A DNA stretch of 64,000 nucleotides. Source: Parelaphostrongylus tenuis. Its lineage: Eukaryota; Nematoda; Chromadorea; Rhabditida; Metastrongylidae. The notes under the pieces were generated by a model. That model did no database searches, was not told where the DNA came from, and was given only the letters and a program-made list of their open reading frames with translations. Position numbers and translations under genes: made by a program. This document shows, piece by piece, positions 21,801 to 31,879 of the stretch (position 1 is the stretch's first letter; each line of letters begins with the position of its first letter). The stretch is from positions 62,001 to 126,000 of the forward strand of contig JAHQIW010006100.1 of the NCBI GenBank assembly GCA_019055375.1, in the 5' to 3' direction.

Positions 21801-24582
21801 TATATATATAATATATATATAAACTGCAGTATTGAACTAATTTGTGTCCACTCATTTCCAAGTGAACGCTATGATCCATCTCGAACATGGCATGATCAAC
21901 TTCAAAACAGAAACGACCTCATTCGCTTCAGGACGCGAAGAGCTGATGTTCGACCTGTCGGTGTCGGTGCACCAGGTACCGTCCGGACGCTTCCCGCGAT
22001 ACTGCAGCAACACTTTTTTATTTTGACGTGGACGTGCATTCGCATTCGAATTGTGGATCGAATATTCTTGCTAGAAATACGAAAACCGTAAATTGCAGTA
22101 AAATATCCTACGAAATATCACAAGTTACTACAATATTAGCAACAAAGTGGTCGCTGGTTGACAAGAGAAATGGCACAATGAAGCTCTACTACGGTGTTTC
22201 GAAAAAAGTACTATTTCTTAATCATCAAATTCTTAAAGAAATAGTGATGCGGTCCTTACGATTTTCCACTATTATGCACACTGGTGAATTTAACACGACA
22301 GCTTGAAGCACCCACAAGTAATGGCCAAAAACATGAATACATAAACAACAGGGTGATCGTTTCGAACAAAACAACTTCTATCACGCACTGTCTGTGCTAT
22401 TTCGTCCGATTAAGCACAGTCAACGGAAGAAAAATTTTCACTTAAAATTCGCACTTAGAAGTCATCTGAACGACTAAAATTCTGAAAATAAACAATGGCG
22501 GTCGTACACAAGCAAGGAAAGGAAAGACGCATCAAATGTCGACTTCAAGCATACGATAAACCAAATTGCAGGAACATTGAGATTATGCTATCTTGGACCT
22601 ATGAGCACCCTCAGAAAAAAGCGCTATGTTTCTGGATTTAGACTGTGTAGAAAACCACAAATTACTACCTAGCCTTGGAGCACCTAATGTCATGAAAATT
22701 GTACAGAGACTTTAAATTAGGCGAAAATTACGAAAACTTCTTGAGCGTGAAGTAATGGCGATAGGCTAGAAGCCCAAACAATCAAATAAGTTTCTTTACC
22801 TAGAACTACATCTGAAAGTCCGTTCTTGCAGAAATACATATAAATAAACTGCAGTACTGATATGAATTGTGTCCACTCACTTCCAAATGAACGCCACGAT
22901 CCACGTGGAAGTTGACATGCTCGTAATTAGAGTGCAAATGCGATATTGTCCAGTCGGAGTGCTAGAATAAAATCAATCAACAAAGCTAACAAAATATAGT
23001 CACAGTAATCAACATTGAAACTCAGGATCGACCCCAATCGCTCCAGGATGCGAAGAGCTGATGTTCGACTCATCGGTACACCATGCACCGTCCGGACGCT
23101 TCCCGCGATACTGTAGCAAAGTTTTTTTATTTTGAGCTGGACGTGCATCCGCGTTCGAGTTGTCGTTCGAATTTTTTTGCTGGAAATATGTAGACGTTTT
23201 CGCACAAGCACTCGTGGAAATGCAATAAAAATATCTCAGGAGGTGTCAGAAGTTACTGCAATGCTGGAAACGAAGTAGTAATTGGTTGACAGGAAATTAT
23301 GGCTTAATGAAGCTCAATACGATGTTTCAGTAAAAATAATATTTTCCGATGATCAAGTTCAGATAGAATAAGTAATGCAGTTTCTATGGTTCTCCTCTGT
23401 TTGTGATGACGAGCCATCTTAGCACTCAGACATGAGCACACGCCTTACCACTGAAGTTGCAGCGTTTATACAATGAAGGACTCGCAAAATTTTATGCTCT
23501 CCTTTTCTCAACCGTTTTAAACATTGGTATAAAGTCGCACTTGGTTCTCTACAGGGGTGACCAAACTAGAGAGATGCTGGACAAGATAGGAAATCTCATC
23601 CAACGATTCTCGAAAACTCAATAATGTAGAGCGGAGTGAAAAAGCACTTGCGTCAGTTGGGATTCAAAAGATTTTTCACTCTTCCAAAGAGCACGTTCTG
23701 AACCGTTAACAGATAACGCGTTGTAGCGTGAAATCACTGGTGTCAAAACGGGCGTCGGTAGTGCAACGGTTCAGCACGCGCCCCGGATAGGGTGAAATCC
23801 GAGTTTGAATCCCAGCTGACGCAGATGTTGTTGCACACCACCCTACACTATTGGGTCTTTTATAACATCATACCCACTGCAACAGGAGGTCAAATTAGAT
23901 GAATTATGATTGATTTTTGAAAACAAAATTGTGTTCCCTGTTGTTTGCGCCCTCGTCACCTTTGATTTTTCTGTTCGAGTTGTAGTTTTGTATTGTAAAT
24001 GAAGAGCTAACATAAGATGCTGGAAGTTTGGCCGTTGTCATCTTAGCAGTCAAACAAGATTAAAGCGAAATATCCAGAGCATTTGAATCGATCTTAACCT
24101 AAGCTGTTCGAATCCTATGCATGGTGCTGCATGCATACACCATCAACAAGCATTGAAAATCTCGGCCACATATTTATCCAATCCAGCTACTCAGTGCATT
24201 ATATACTGTGCACCAAATACCACGGAAAATCGACGATTTTTCGCAAAGTGTGTCATGTAAAAAATAGTCAACTTTTACCAGAAAGGTCCTCAACCAAAAT
24301 AGAGTACCCACCTCACTGCCCTTTGACCCCAGACTTCGTCTGAGACGATCTGGTTTCAGCTCTAGAAGTGCCTTCCCATCCATCCTTGAGTGACGAGAAG
24401 CGAGCGGTTGGAATACAGGCAAACTTGAAGAATGAATGTTTAACGTGTTGATTTCAAATTCACCGGTTGCTGCTAGCACCTCGTGTACTGATCCGCCTAC
24501 TTTTCCCAAGCTTGAACGTGGGAAAACGCGCTTACCTGTCTGGACTCTCCATCTTAGATGTCGCGCCTTCGTTCTGAATCAT
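15770..24582 (-). CDS. nos: Nanos-like gene, copy 1 (probably damaged)
   Basis: Visible exons from 5' to 3' on the minus strand: A 24536-24582, B 24312-24384, C1 23033-23179, D1 22881-22961, a broken C2/D2 at 21840-22070, F about 20923-21047, E3 about 18370-18425, E2 18049-18110, E1 17401-17466, zinc-finger exon 1 at 17166-17317 and zinc-finger exon 2 at about 15770-15850. Phases agree for A-B (2), B-C and C-D (0), E1-ZF1 (0) and ZF1-ZF2 (2). Nanos proteins bind RNA with PUF partners, repress translation and protect the germ line. Damage relative to copies 2 and 3: a 1-nt loss in E2, a 1-nt loss in ZF2 before the last zinc ligand, and a deletion fusing C2 to D2. Insertions: a mariner in the ZF1-ZF2 intron and an RTE fragment upstream. 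Linking the N-terminal exons to the finger is inference from order, strand and phase. Confidence 0.6.
15960..16060 (-). repeat. SINE S1 remnant
   Basis: Tail part of the S1 family (GTTGACCAATACC, CACCATGCATCC, CACTGAATGCGTATTTG), matching 51590-51680 in copy 3. The insertion therefore predates the duplication. Confidence 0.45.
16490..17130 (-). mobile_element. Dead mariner in the copy 1 zinc-finger intron
   Basis: Minus-strand translation shows a transposase middle and end: AAGPSRDAVKEKYPTLVRRK, HDDAKPHTAKSTMGNLMNW, then FRSMEHFLRARRF and YDQV, all mariner features. Stops and frameshifts are present, and the PPYSPDLAPSDY region is distorted. An S1-like scrap is joined near 17072-17102. The corresponding introns of copies 2 and 3 lack it, so it inserted after the duplications. 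Confidence 0.8.
17166..17317 (-). CDS. nos: Nanos-like copy 1, zinc-finger exon 1
   Basis: The acceptor CTCCTTTTCAG precedes 17317 and the donor AC|GTATGTAC follows 17166; 152 nt, phase 0 in and 2 out. It encodes KPLCWHCYEKYKEMCRVLC and then IWRTHCMKDRNGIIT. The first CxxC (CWHC), the His of THCMKD and the Cys completed by the next exon give C-x2-C-x26-H-x10-C. The H-x10-C step is exactly that of Nanos; the CxxC-to-His spacer is longer than the usual x12. Confidence 0.75.
17401..17466 (-). CDS. Nanos-like copy 1, exon E1
   Basis: The acceptor TGATACAG precedes 17466 and the donor AATGAG|GTATGATG follows 17401; 66 nt, phase 0/0, 22 residues including YDRGRQFVLGSNSPNE. The intron to zinc-finger exon 1 is 83 nt. 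Homologous exons occur in copies 2 and 3, and E2 looks like an older duplicate. Confidence 0.65.
18049..18110 (-). CDS. Nanos-like copy 1, exon E2 (1-nt deletion)
   Basis: The acceptor TGATACAG and donor CGG|GTATGATG are intact. The peptide VEMCIGDQFAPGAKAPER is clear, but the exon is 62 nt where copy 2 has 63, because one base is missing near the start. A phase-0 entry therefore does not reach this frame. Confidence 0.6.
18297..18315. repeat. (TC)n microsatellite
   Basis: A short TC run in an intron of copy 1. Confidence 0.85.
18370..18425 (-). CDS. Nanos-like copy 1, exon E3 (approximate)
   Basis: The block with KMNLTPIEVV and GGIK is conserved in copies 2 (43610-43680) and 3 (54420-54490). 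Copies 2 and 3 have an acceptor ending TTAG; copy 1 has TTAA at that place, so the site looks mutated. Donor position uncertain. Confidence 0.4.
18500..20060. repeat. Conserved non-coding block, copy 1 (G/H blocks)
   Basis: Collinear with 43690-45510 and 54490-56300. Shared marks include GAGGCGCAGA motifs, GATTTGAGCTTTCGAATAATCAC, GTGTCACGGC and TCTGATCTCCATGGACTT. No frame is kept open in all three copies, so I read it as intron or regulatory sequence. Confidence 0.6.
20130..20430 (+). mobile_element. RTE-type retrotransposon, C-terminal fragment
   Basis: The plus-strand translation across two frames gives an RWAGHV-like motif, then QWTRAVTDW, DIKSSTGR and PRAKRTHG: the end of an RTE reverse transcriptase. 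Inserted next to block H of copy 1; absent from the equivalent sites at 45.5 and 56.3 kb. Confidence 0.8.
20923..21047 (-). CDS. Nanos-like copy 1, exon F (probable)
   Basis: The acceptor ATTTTTCTAG precedes 21047 and a weaker donor GGG|GTTAAATG follows 20923. The frame includes QLIEWEKYLKRAQGVYQNG and SPYPPPVY. The homologous block at 58085-58215 (copy 3) keeps YLRRA and PYPGPVY but ends in a stop. Conservation suggests coding origin. Confidence 0.45.
21510..21632. repeat. Direct repeat of about 36 bp
   Basis: AACGAAAACCACAAAAATTTC is present twice, 84 bp apart, each followed by a GAGCGTGAA or AAGCGTGAA tail. Related single copies occur at 22720, 46215, 47150, 58665 and 59520 in the duplicated units. 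Confidence 0.6.
21735..21830. repeat. (TA)n microsatellite
   Basis: TA/TATG repeat just 3' of the broken D2 exon on the gene strand. Similar repeats sit at the same place in copies 2 (46350-46385) and 3 (61161-61200). Confidence 0.9.
21840..22070 (-). pseudogene. Nanos-like copy 1, fused C2/D2 remnant
   Basis: C2 (21918-22070, 51 codons) begins after TATTTCTAG and keeps LLQYRGKRPDGTWCTD. It has two extra codons relative to the other C exons. Directly after the usual GAG|GT end, the intron and first half of D are missing. Only the second half of D follows (MFEMDHSVHLE) and its donor is ATGAGT instead of GTGAGT. The pair cannot splice as the others do. Confidence 0.65.
22881..22961 (-). CDS. 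Nanos-like copy 1, exon D1
   Basis: The acceptor TTATTCTAG precedes 22961 and the donor GAA|GTGAGTGG follows 22881; 81 nt, phase 0/0, 27 residues beginning HSDWTISHLHSNYEHV. The family consensus of D exons is SDWTTSHFHSDSEHVMFEMD. Function unknown. Confidence 0.65.
23033..23179 (-). CDS. Nanos-like copy 1, exon C1
   Basis: The acceptor ATATTTCCAG precedes 23179; 147 nt, phase 0/0, 49 residues. It is asparagine-rich at the start, then QNKKTLLQYRGKRPDGAWCT. The 3' junction GGG|GTCGAT is a weak donor; GTCGTT is found at this point in most other C exons. Confidence 0.6.
23748..23830 (+). repeat. tRNA-like sequence
   Basis: GGGCGTCGGTAGTGCAACGG (A-box-like) and GAGTTTGAATCCCAGC (B-box-like) with a matching GCGTC/GACGC acceptor-like pair. 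The middle does not fold as an anticodon arm, so it is a tRNA-derived repeat rather than a tRNA gene. Confidence 0.5.
24312..24384 (-). CDS. Nanos-like copy 1, exon B (possible first coding exon)
   Basis: The acceptor CGTCACTCAAG precedes 24384 and the donor GAG|GTGGGTAC follows 24312. 73 nt: one base, then 24 codons starting with ATG, MDGKALLELKPDRLRRSLGS. All six copies of exon B in the window have ATG within the first few bases. Translation could start here after cis- or trans-splicing. Weak resemblance to a SAM-domain helix (GKALLxL) is not enough for a call. Confidence 0.6.
24536..24582 (-). CDS. Nanos-like copy 1, exon A (coding or 5' UTR)
   Basis: Starts ATGATTCAGAACGAAGG and ends GACAG|GTAAGCGCG, a strong donor. 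Phase 2 at the end fits exon B here, giving a short N-terminus MIQNEGATSKMESPD. In three other copies the end is one base shorter and the phase no longer fits, so exon A may be 5' UTR. Confidence 0.4.
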
Positions 24583-24864
24583 CGATGGAGAGGTGCACAA
24601 GATTGTGGAAGATCAAAAACTTCTAGTAACACGGAAATCAATGGAGCAGCCAGAATTTTGTTGTGGAACTAACCATTATTTTTGGAAACTTCTCATCAGC
24701 ACTTTCCTTTCGTTTCATTTGTCTCTTCGCCAGATTGGACACCTAAATTCAGGGGTAACATAATGCACATAAGAAACATGGTCTGTGTATCCTATTTTCT
24801 TCCCGTTCCACTATGAATTACAGAACAACTAGTTTTTTCATCGATAGTTTCAAAGCAGAAACTC

Positions 24865-24940
24865 ACAAAGCGCAGCGGTTAGAGTTGTAGTTCAGTGATA
24901 CACGCAGTTTCAAAGTGCAACCCTTCGCTAATGGACCAAT
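24865..24940 (+). repeat. tRNA-like head in the duplicated unit
   Basis: AAAGCGCAGCGGTTAGAGTT resembles an A box; copies at 35148, 49037 and 62985 read AAAGCGCAGTGGTTAGAG. Probably a SINE head fixed before the segmental duplications. Confidence 0.45.
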
Positions 24941-25044
24941 TTTTCCGTCCTTCACCTTCCTGAGGTAGATTTAAATGAGAAAAGTTGAAACTCGCTGGGG
25001 TGAAACTGTTCAAGAGAGAAGTTGCGAAAAAATTGTGTCTGGAT

Positions 25045-25370
25045 AAAACGATAGAGCATGAAGCTCTCGGCTTTGATCAATCCCTGAAGGATGCGCCATG
25101 CATTCGTCATCAAAACGTTGTTTATAGTGATTGAATGCATATTTAGCCTTTACAAAATGACTCGTGATGGCTTCCCGTTGTGTCGAGTCAGTGTTGTTTT
25201 TTCTTTCAGACAAGTCTAATATCAGTCTGGTACCGATTCACTGACCCCGGAAGGATGCATAGCATGGAGAGCCATGAGCGCTAGATCGAACAATCGCCCA
25301 TCTGTGCGACGCAGAGCATCTCTAGCTACCGCGCCAAATGTGCTACCACGTGTGTTAACTTTTATGTACT
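25045..25370 (-). repeat. SINE S1 copy
   Basis: Complete S1 copy on the minus strand: the tail block ATGCGCCATGCATTCGTC near 25090, the head with a degenerate A box near 25350. Confidence 0.65.
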
Positions 25371-26209
25371 GAAAGGGAGTACCGTTCTGGAAGGAAGAAA
25401 TGTCTGAATAATGACATGTGAGTCAGAACTGGAGGAACATAAGATCTAGAAGAGCGTTTGTTCAGCAGTGTAGCTTCGCAAAGTAGGCTGTTCTCTGTGA
25501 ATCCACAGAAGTATCGATTATTTGTAACTCTCAATTACATGTAATCATTCTTCAATATATAGAATACATATATTCACTATATATATTATATCTGGTTCGG
25601 ATACGCAATCCAGTGAACCAAAATAATACGATATATCTTAAAGACGTTACCGCTATGTTTCCAATGTGAATGTTTATTGTACCGTGTGATTACTAGAAGA
25701 TCTTTCGAGTGACCCCTTTTCACTCATTTATTCCAATTTGTTCCGCACTAATTTTTTTCTCATGAATTGAGAATTTCATTAGAAATCGACATAAACGTTT
25801 CCTCGCAGCACTCAATGCTGACAAGTTTTTTTTTTTGAAAAAAGAGAGGAGTAAAAGTGAGACGCAAGAAAATGAAAATTTTTGCGAAAACAAAGTTCCG
25901 TTTATAGCGTTATTCCTCTCAGACGAAAATGTTTGGCTGTCCAACCAGTGTTGTTTACAAGGTTTGTTTGGAACGTTTTTATTGAAACACCACCAGATAC
26001 TCTTAGGCGCGAGCTAGTTCGTAACTACTTTCATGACCGTCTATGTACAACGTAAGAGTGTATAATGTAACCAGGCGGTAAACAAGGTAATTGCATGAGT
26101 ATGAATTTGCACTCTGACAACATATTTTCAGCCTATCATGGCCTCATTAAGAGCTTTAAATGTGCTGTCAGGGTGCATTAAATCTCAAGCAAGGTTTTGA
26201 GAATAGTTG

Positions 26210-26430
26210 AACATAAAGGAGACAGTTTACTTAAAATTTTGTAAAGCTTGTGGTGACAAGCAGATTAGTACGAGTAGGTCACTCTGCGTCCATGTAAAAT
26301 ATGACGTATTTGACAAGCTTGAAGCTGAAATAAGTATCCCAAAAGGTTTTCACGGAGCACAGACACGTAACGGAGGGATAATGAAGTAGGCTCACCATCC
26401 TCGCACAGAAACATAAGGCCTTAGCGCGTA
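26210..26430 (+). mobile_element. Penelope-like element fragment, GIY-YIG domain
   Basis: The translation KFCKACGDKQISTSRSLCVH, then FDKLEAE, and after a shift a NGGIMK...LARK-like end, parallels the GIY-YIG endonuclease of Penelope-like retroelements (C..C...YIGET.RPLC...). Related pieces lie at 33290, 38444 and 63890. Truncated and frameshifted. Confidence 0.6.
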
Positions 26431-27159
26431 AATTGTGGAAACATTAGGGATGAATATCATTATCCCCACATAAACCGCAGGGATGCATGCCTCGTATTCT
26501 TACGTCATTCAATACACTGTATAACAATGCTATTTTTGATGTGGAAAGTGTAATAGAAGTTCATACGATTTTCCAGCGTTTGCTGTCCAGTTGAACGAAG
26601 ATAAGTGGAAGACTCATAAAAAGATGTATGTTGAAAAGTTGTTTTGCGCTTGATGCGCTTCTCCGCACCTCCTCTTTCAAACAATGTTTGGTGGCAAAAC
26701 GTATTTTATTACAAAGGAACTGGCACGTAGACCAAAGTTCTGCTTTCGCTGAAATTTTGCTTCAAGGTGCGCTATATCCTTCAAACCTATCCTGAGGAGC
26801 TACATTTTAATAACAACAGGAATGTTTTTTGCCGATCAATTTTAGGGACTCTACAATCTTTTCCCTGTGTAACCACACTTCCTGCTATGTTAACATGTTT
26901 TTTATAAACACCTTTTTGTATGCGAGGATGAGAGGAAAAATAATGAACTGGTGCATTTTGCTTAGCCGACGAGCGCTTGATAGCAGCAGTAGTTTTAGAT
27001 TGGTTCAAATGTAATGGCGTTTTGCGAAGTGCTGAAATATTCCAATGTCAAACGGCATAAATCATGAAGTAACTGTGGTTATGTAAACACCATTTTTATG
27101 CACATTTCCTTTTCTATGTTTCTTTGTTAATGAAGTCTTACTTGCTGTTTGTTTCATGT

Positions 27160-27720
27160 TTATTCTAGACTACGACAAGATTGTCCGTTGTGTAAAAGTA
27201 ATGGCGGTTTCAGACCATGAAATTGAAATGAGCCGTAAAGCAGCAGAGACAACTTGCAGCATCAACAACGCGTGTGGCCTAATGCTTATAACGTATAGTT
27301 CAGCGGTGGTCTCAAGAAGTTTCGCAAAGGATACACGAGCTTTGAAGTTGAGGAGCGTGATGAAACGGCTATGGGAAGTTGACAACGACCGATTGAGAGC
27401 ATTCATCATAGCTGATCTTCTTACGACTACGCAGAGATGTTGCAGATAAGCTCAACGTTAACCACCCTATGGTGGTTTGGCATTTGAAGCAAATTGGACG
27501 GGTGAATAAGCTTGATGAAAAATGATGATAGTTCAATTACTGCCACCTAACATCCGCATGAGGTACAAGAACGCTGCAAGCGTTGAACGAATTGGTTTAC
27601 GAAGTTCCCCGCCATTAATATTCGCCGGACCTCGCGCTCACCGACTACCACTTCTTCAAGCATCTCGACAATTTTCTAAAACGGAAAACGCTTCGACAAT
27701 CAATAGAATGCAGAAAATGT
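27160..27720 (+). mobile_element. Dead mariner-like transposon
   Basis: Plus-strand frames give KAAETTCSINNACG and EVDNDRLRAFI (the mariner helix-turn-helix and SGRPSEVDND region). After shifts they give LALTDYHFFKHLDNFLK-like sequence near 27620-27690 (the mariner DYHLF block). The order is right for a whole element, but stops, frameshifts and a large internal loss make it inactive. Confidence 0.8.
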
Positions 27721-28180
27721 CTTTCAACCCTTTCACTAGCACGAGTGCCACTGATGATGCACTCGCATTTGCGTGGTTTTCTCTTCGACCACGTATCTTT
27801 CTTAGTTTAAGTAGTCATTCAAAAGCTGAGAAAATTGCAGTTCTCATGGTGTGCTCGACTTTAGAAATCTCTTGTCTGGTGAGCTGTGGCAACTAGGAGA
27901 ATATTACGTTTATCTTCCATGGAGTGCACAGTGTGATTTGCACTCGCGCTTGCATGGCTTTAGGTTTTTAACCGAAGTTCTGGTAATTATTCGCTACTTG
28001 GAGAATAGCTTCTAAATGTAAACTTTATTTTTGAATTGAATGGCAAATGAATGTTTTTAAAGCGCTGTAAAAAACTCTGACAAGAATTACGCCTTGCCAT
28101 TGGAGTGCATTGCATGTCCCGCTATCATTCATACCTCTGTAAGTTCGCTAACATAGAGATGTTGAAGAATAAGTGGTGGC
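27721..28180. other. Stretch without a supported feature
   Basis: Nothing recognised. Confidence 0.35.
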
Positions 28181-28182
28181 GC

Positions 28183-28280
28183 CAAATGTACCTCGGTGGT
28201 GAAGTGGTAGCACGCGTCCCCGGTACGGATGAAACGAGGGTTTGACTCACGTTTTGAGGTCGTATTTTGCTCACCACTTA
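28183..28280 (+). repeat. tRNA-Gly-like SINE head (family S2)
   Basis: CCTCGGTGGTGAAGTGGTAG (A box) and GGGTTTGACTC (B box) resemble tRNA-Gly. The acceptor stem is imperfect. The tail TTTTGCTCACCACT is conserved in the family. Confidence 0.6.
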
Positions 28281-28483
28281 ATTCTCTAGGAGATATGTGA
28301 AATATTGTAGCACTGCGGAAAAATGCGGTAAAACTATTAGAAATTTTCGAGTGCTAGTTATTACAATGGCTGTCAGCTTGGTTGGGTTTGTAAAGCGATA
28401 TCGCATACAGGACCAAACTTTTCAAATGTTGGTGGCCGACAGCTAACATAGGGATGTTGAAGAATAAGTGGTTGCGCAAATGT

Positions 28484-28575
28484 ACCTCCGTGGTGCAGTG
28501 GTAACACGCGTTGCCGGTATGGATGAAAGGCTGGTTCGACTCTCGTCTGGGGTCGGATTTTGCACACCACTCACT
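28484..28575 (+). repeat. tRNA-Gly-like SINE head (family S2), second copy
   Basis: CCTCCGTGGTGCAGTGGTAA and GGTTCGACTCTCGTC boxes, 300 bp after the first copy, same orientation, each with a preceding GATGTTGAAGAATAAGTGGT flank. Confidence 0.6.
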
Positions 28576-28579
28576 TTTC

Positions 28580-29150
28580 TTAGAGAAGTATGAAAGATCA
28601 TAAACTGTGCAAAAATGCCAGTAAAATTATCAGAAATTTCACATTTTTCGTCAAGATAATCATTATTTCCTGTTTTCAAACATTATTATAACTTTTAAGT
28701 ACTGTATATAATAAAATATCAAAAAATCGATGCACTTGTATCATTACAATCTTTGTGCAAGCTACTAGAATTTATAGAATGCCAGCATCGTTGTGATTGC
28801 GGGGTAAGAGAGAGCTTTTCAATCAAATATAACTAATATATCTGCATCAAAAGCATATGAGTGTGTAAAGAAAATCATGAAGTATCGAACTATCACAAGA
28901 AACCCTGAATTTGCCTTCAAAACGATGAAAAAAATCAAATCTAATAACAAAAATCGCGCGTCGGAAGCGATTTGCACTACTAGTGGCAATTACAAGTGGT
29001 GGTCGTAGAAGGGCTATGAATCCGTCGAATCCCGAGGCACCGATACTTATGTTCCAGAAGAAGCAAAATTACTTCTCGTTAGAATGTGTGATTTTAATAG
29101 TTCTATATTTTGATTGATAAAGATGTGTTTGAACCTGATTGTAATCATTT
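28580..29150. other. Stretch without a supported gene
   Basis: AT-rich; nothing recognised. Confidence 0.35.
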
Positions 29151-29159
29151 ATAAGATCA

Positions 29160-29610
29160 GATCGCTGTCTGAAACGTCAATACATTTGTGTGACCCTTAA
29201 GAGAAGAGAGTAGTGATAATAGCAGTTCAATGGCTGACGTTATGACGACTTTGCCTTCTTCACAGCAGGACGTACGCTGTATTAGATTATTCAAATCTTC
29301 GAACATAAGTCGTTCAAAACGTTTCGAATCTTTTGCCAACGACCTGTAAGCTTGCGGATCTGCTCGAAATCACCATTCCTTTAAAATCGAAAAAACTCCT
29401 GACATCCTCTACAACGTGATCAAATGTTTCGATTCGGAGTGCACACAGGAAATGTTCATTTGAGGAAGAAACGACCATTGTGGAATGGTCCAGCATGTGG
29501 ACTGTAGGATCGGTGCGGTAAGACCTCGACCAAACTTTTCCTTAGTATTCTTTGCCGCATGAAGTTTGGCATTGCCAAGGTGAAACAGAGCGCTCACGAC
29601 AAATCAATGT
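29160..29610 (-). mobile_element. Dead mariner-like transposon fragment
   Basis: The minus strand encodes HLGNAKLHAAKNTKEKFGRG (mariner HDNAKPHxA..TK), then NEHFLCALRIETFDHVVED (EHFLRGK..FDQVE) and a downstream SKRFERL block. Frames are shifted and there is no complete catalytic triad. Confidence 0.75.
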
Positions 29611-29979
29611 CCAGCACTTCATCTCGCTTGTACTACTTTGCAACAATTATATGGCTCACAATTCCTTCACTTCGGCGCGACGGATCTTCTTCGCAGGATC
29701 TCTTGTCAAAATGCAGTGGATTCCAACATTAGCAAATCAAAACTCGAAGCTCAAGTTTTTCATCAGTCATCATTTGACATTCGAAGGATAAATCAAATTT
29801 AATGCATTATAACTATCTTTGTAGTGAAAGTTTCTTATGGATTTGTTCCTAAATTAATTTCCTGGATTTACAGCGGCCCATACTCTGTGAAACAATCAAA
29901 AAGTTTGGATTCTTTGAGGTGTAAAGAACTTTTTTTTCAGTCTAGCTACTAGACAAATAAAGCTTCAGTCGGCAGTCAT

Positions 29980-31000
29980 TTGTGCCTTGACAGCTTTTTC
30001 TCTGAGGCCCCGTGAGCTTACACTTGAGACAGCTCAATCTATTAAGTTTCAAAACATTTCTATAAACTAGCGATCAGATCTGTATTTTGCCTCGCTCAAC
30101 CTGCGGCGAAGCTTAGATAGCCTCTGTATAAGTTAGAATTTTGAAAAGATAAGCACGATTTTATGGCAAATGAGTCAGCCTCTAAATGCAGCCTAAAGCA
30201 GGAAGGGCGCTATCGATCCTTTTTCCATCACCAATTTGTATTGCAGTCGAAGTCAAGTGACAATAAAGTATCGGTCCATACAGCAAACGTCAGCCACTCT
30301 TTCTCTAGCTTACGTCTACGTGTGAAACGCAATCTGTTGGCGACGAAAGTGAGTGAACCCGTGCGGGGAGTAAATTCCTCGCCTATGCGGGAATGTGCAC
30401 CGAACTTATAAACAATAAGGGGATTTGAAATTTGCATTCAAATTCACCGAACTTATATATTCATGAAGTATGCTACACAATTCCGGGGAACGCAGTAATG
30501 TTCAGATTACGATTAAAACTAGAAAAACTCATGTGTGCACTGTGATCTCGTATTACGCCCATCTATCCTAAGGTCTTACGAGTTCACTACTTCACCAACG
30601 AGGCATTCGCTCTGCCTTTCTCTCACTTGTGTTTCAACTATCTGCGGTGAATATCACCTGCCAACGTCATTGACTTCAAGCTAGAAATCGGTATCAGACC
30701 CAAATAAGTTAAAAACTGTGGTCCAGATCACAATAGCAACTTTTTATTTCCCGCCTTACTCACTTCTAATAGCACGGTACGTTGCAGAACACAAGCATAA
30801 AAATGTAGGGATATGAGAAAAGACCAGACCCCGATGTTCATGTAATGGACTCGAAACTTCTGCCTTAGCTTCGCGGAAAAGCGTGCGTTCGCACTGCTTT
30901 ATCTAGGCCCTCTCTCTGCTTTTTTCTCAACCAGTTTTTTAATTGTAATCGGTGAGAGTCAACAATCACCTGTCAGCGGTATCCATGTAATATCTTTAAT
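29980..31000. other. Stretch without a supported gene
   Basis: An 82-codon frame at 30163-30411 has no splice context or family match. No other signal seen. Confidence 0.35.
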
Positions 31001-31160
31001 GAATATCATAATACTGTAGTTCCACACTTCAGCATGGGAAAAGTAGGTGGATCAGTACTCGAGGCGTTAGCAGCCATCAGTGAATTTGAATTGAACGAGA
31101 CGATAACACATCCAGTCTCTTGGTTTGCTCGTGATTCCCGTGTTCAGTTCTCGTCTACAG

Positions 31161-31234
31161 GGATGTTTGAGAAGACATTGCAAGAATTAAAGGTGGAACG
31201 TCTAACGCGCAATGTGGGGACTAACGGCGGCAAA
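31161..31234 (+). pseudogene. Inverted copy of exon B
   Basis: Plus-strand relative of exon B with a good acceptor (TCGTCTACAG) and donor AAA|GTGGGTGA. It has 24 codons after GG, starting MFEKTLQELKVERLTRNVGT. The upstream intron matches the other copies from GGGAAAAGTAGGTGGATCAG, but no exon A is seen. With the exon C remnant at 32.9 kb it marks an inverted, broken copy. Confidence 0.6.
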
Positions 31235-31572
31235 GTGGGTGACCTATCTTGGTTAAAAACCTTCTCGTAATGCTTCATTGTTCCTTGTTTGATGATAACT
31301 AGAAATCTGGTGTGATGGTTGATGCCATGGTATTTAATGAACTGAGTAGTTGGCTTTGCTTTGACCAGGATGAGACCTCAAAACTCATCGTTAACAGGAG
31401 CATTCAATACCATGCACAGAGGCGATATTTACAAGACAATCATTATTGGTCTATAGCACAAAATTGATCTCCTTATTAAACTGACTCAAGTGTTTCTAAG
31501 ATTTCGCTTTAAATTCGTTTAACTGATAAGTTGAAAGCGGCAAAGTTCTACCATCCTGCAAAAAAAGAAAGA

Positions 31573-31865
31573 ATAAAGCTCTCGACGTTGATCAATCCCT
31601 GGGAGATGCGCCATGCATTCGTTCTTCAACTTTGAACTTCGTTGAAGTGACTGAATGCATATCTGGCCTTTTACAATGACTTGCGCTGGCGTCCTGCTGA
31701 ATCGAGTCAGTGCTGCTCATCATCCCAGACAAGTCTGAGACTAGTTTGATACCAAATTACCGCCTCTAAAAGGATGGATGGCTTAGTGAGCCATGAGCTC
31801 GAGATTGAACCATTGACCTCGCGTGCAACGCAGAACATCTTTAGCACTGTGCTACATGCGCTCTT
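31573..31865 (-). repeat. SINE S1 copy
   Basis: Tail block GATGCGCCATGCATTCGTTC, head ending with an A-box-like segment near 31850. Inserted between the inverted B and C remnants. Confidence 0.65.
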
Positions 31866-31879
31866 CTAGCATCATATAC

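Larger units (their letters stand above)
23230..25960. repeat. Segmental duplication unit, copy 1
   Basis: Collinear with 47640-50050 and 61590-63950, and partly with 33940-35260 and 60030-61160. It carries exons A and B, a tRNA-like head near 24868 and an S1 SINE. Conservation extends through introns, which indicates recent duplication rather than coding constraint alone. Confidence 0.7.

Noticed and set aside
22881..23179. Lectin or galectin-like domain in exons C and D
   Set aside because: The HFHSD and WCTD strings recall no defined motif; spacing does not fit galectins.
24312..24384. SAM domain in exon B (GKALLxL motif)
   Set aside because: Only one helix-sized similarity; exon too short and the rest of the fold is missing.
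28183..28575. CRISPR-like array from the repeated tRNA-like units
   Set aside because: Only two diverged 90-bp units 300 bp apart; eukaryotic SINE heads.
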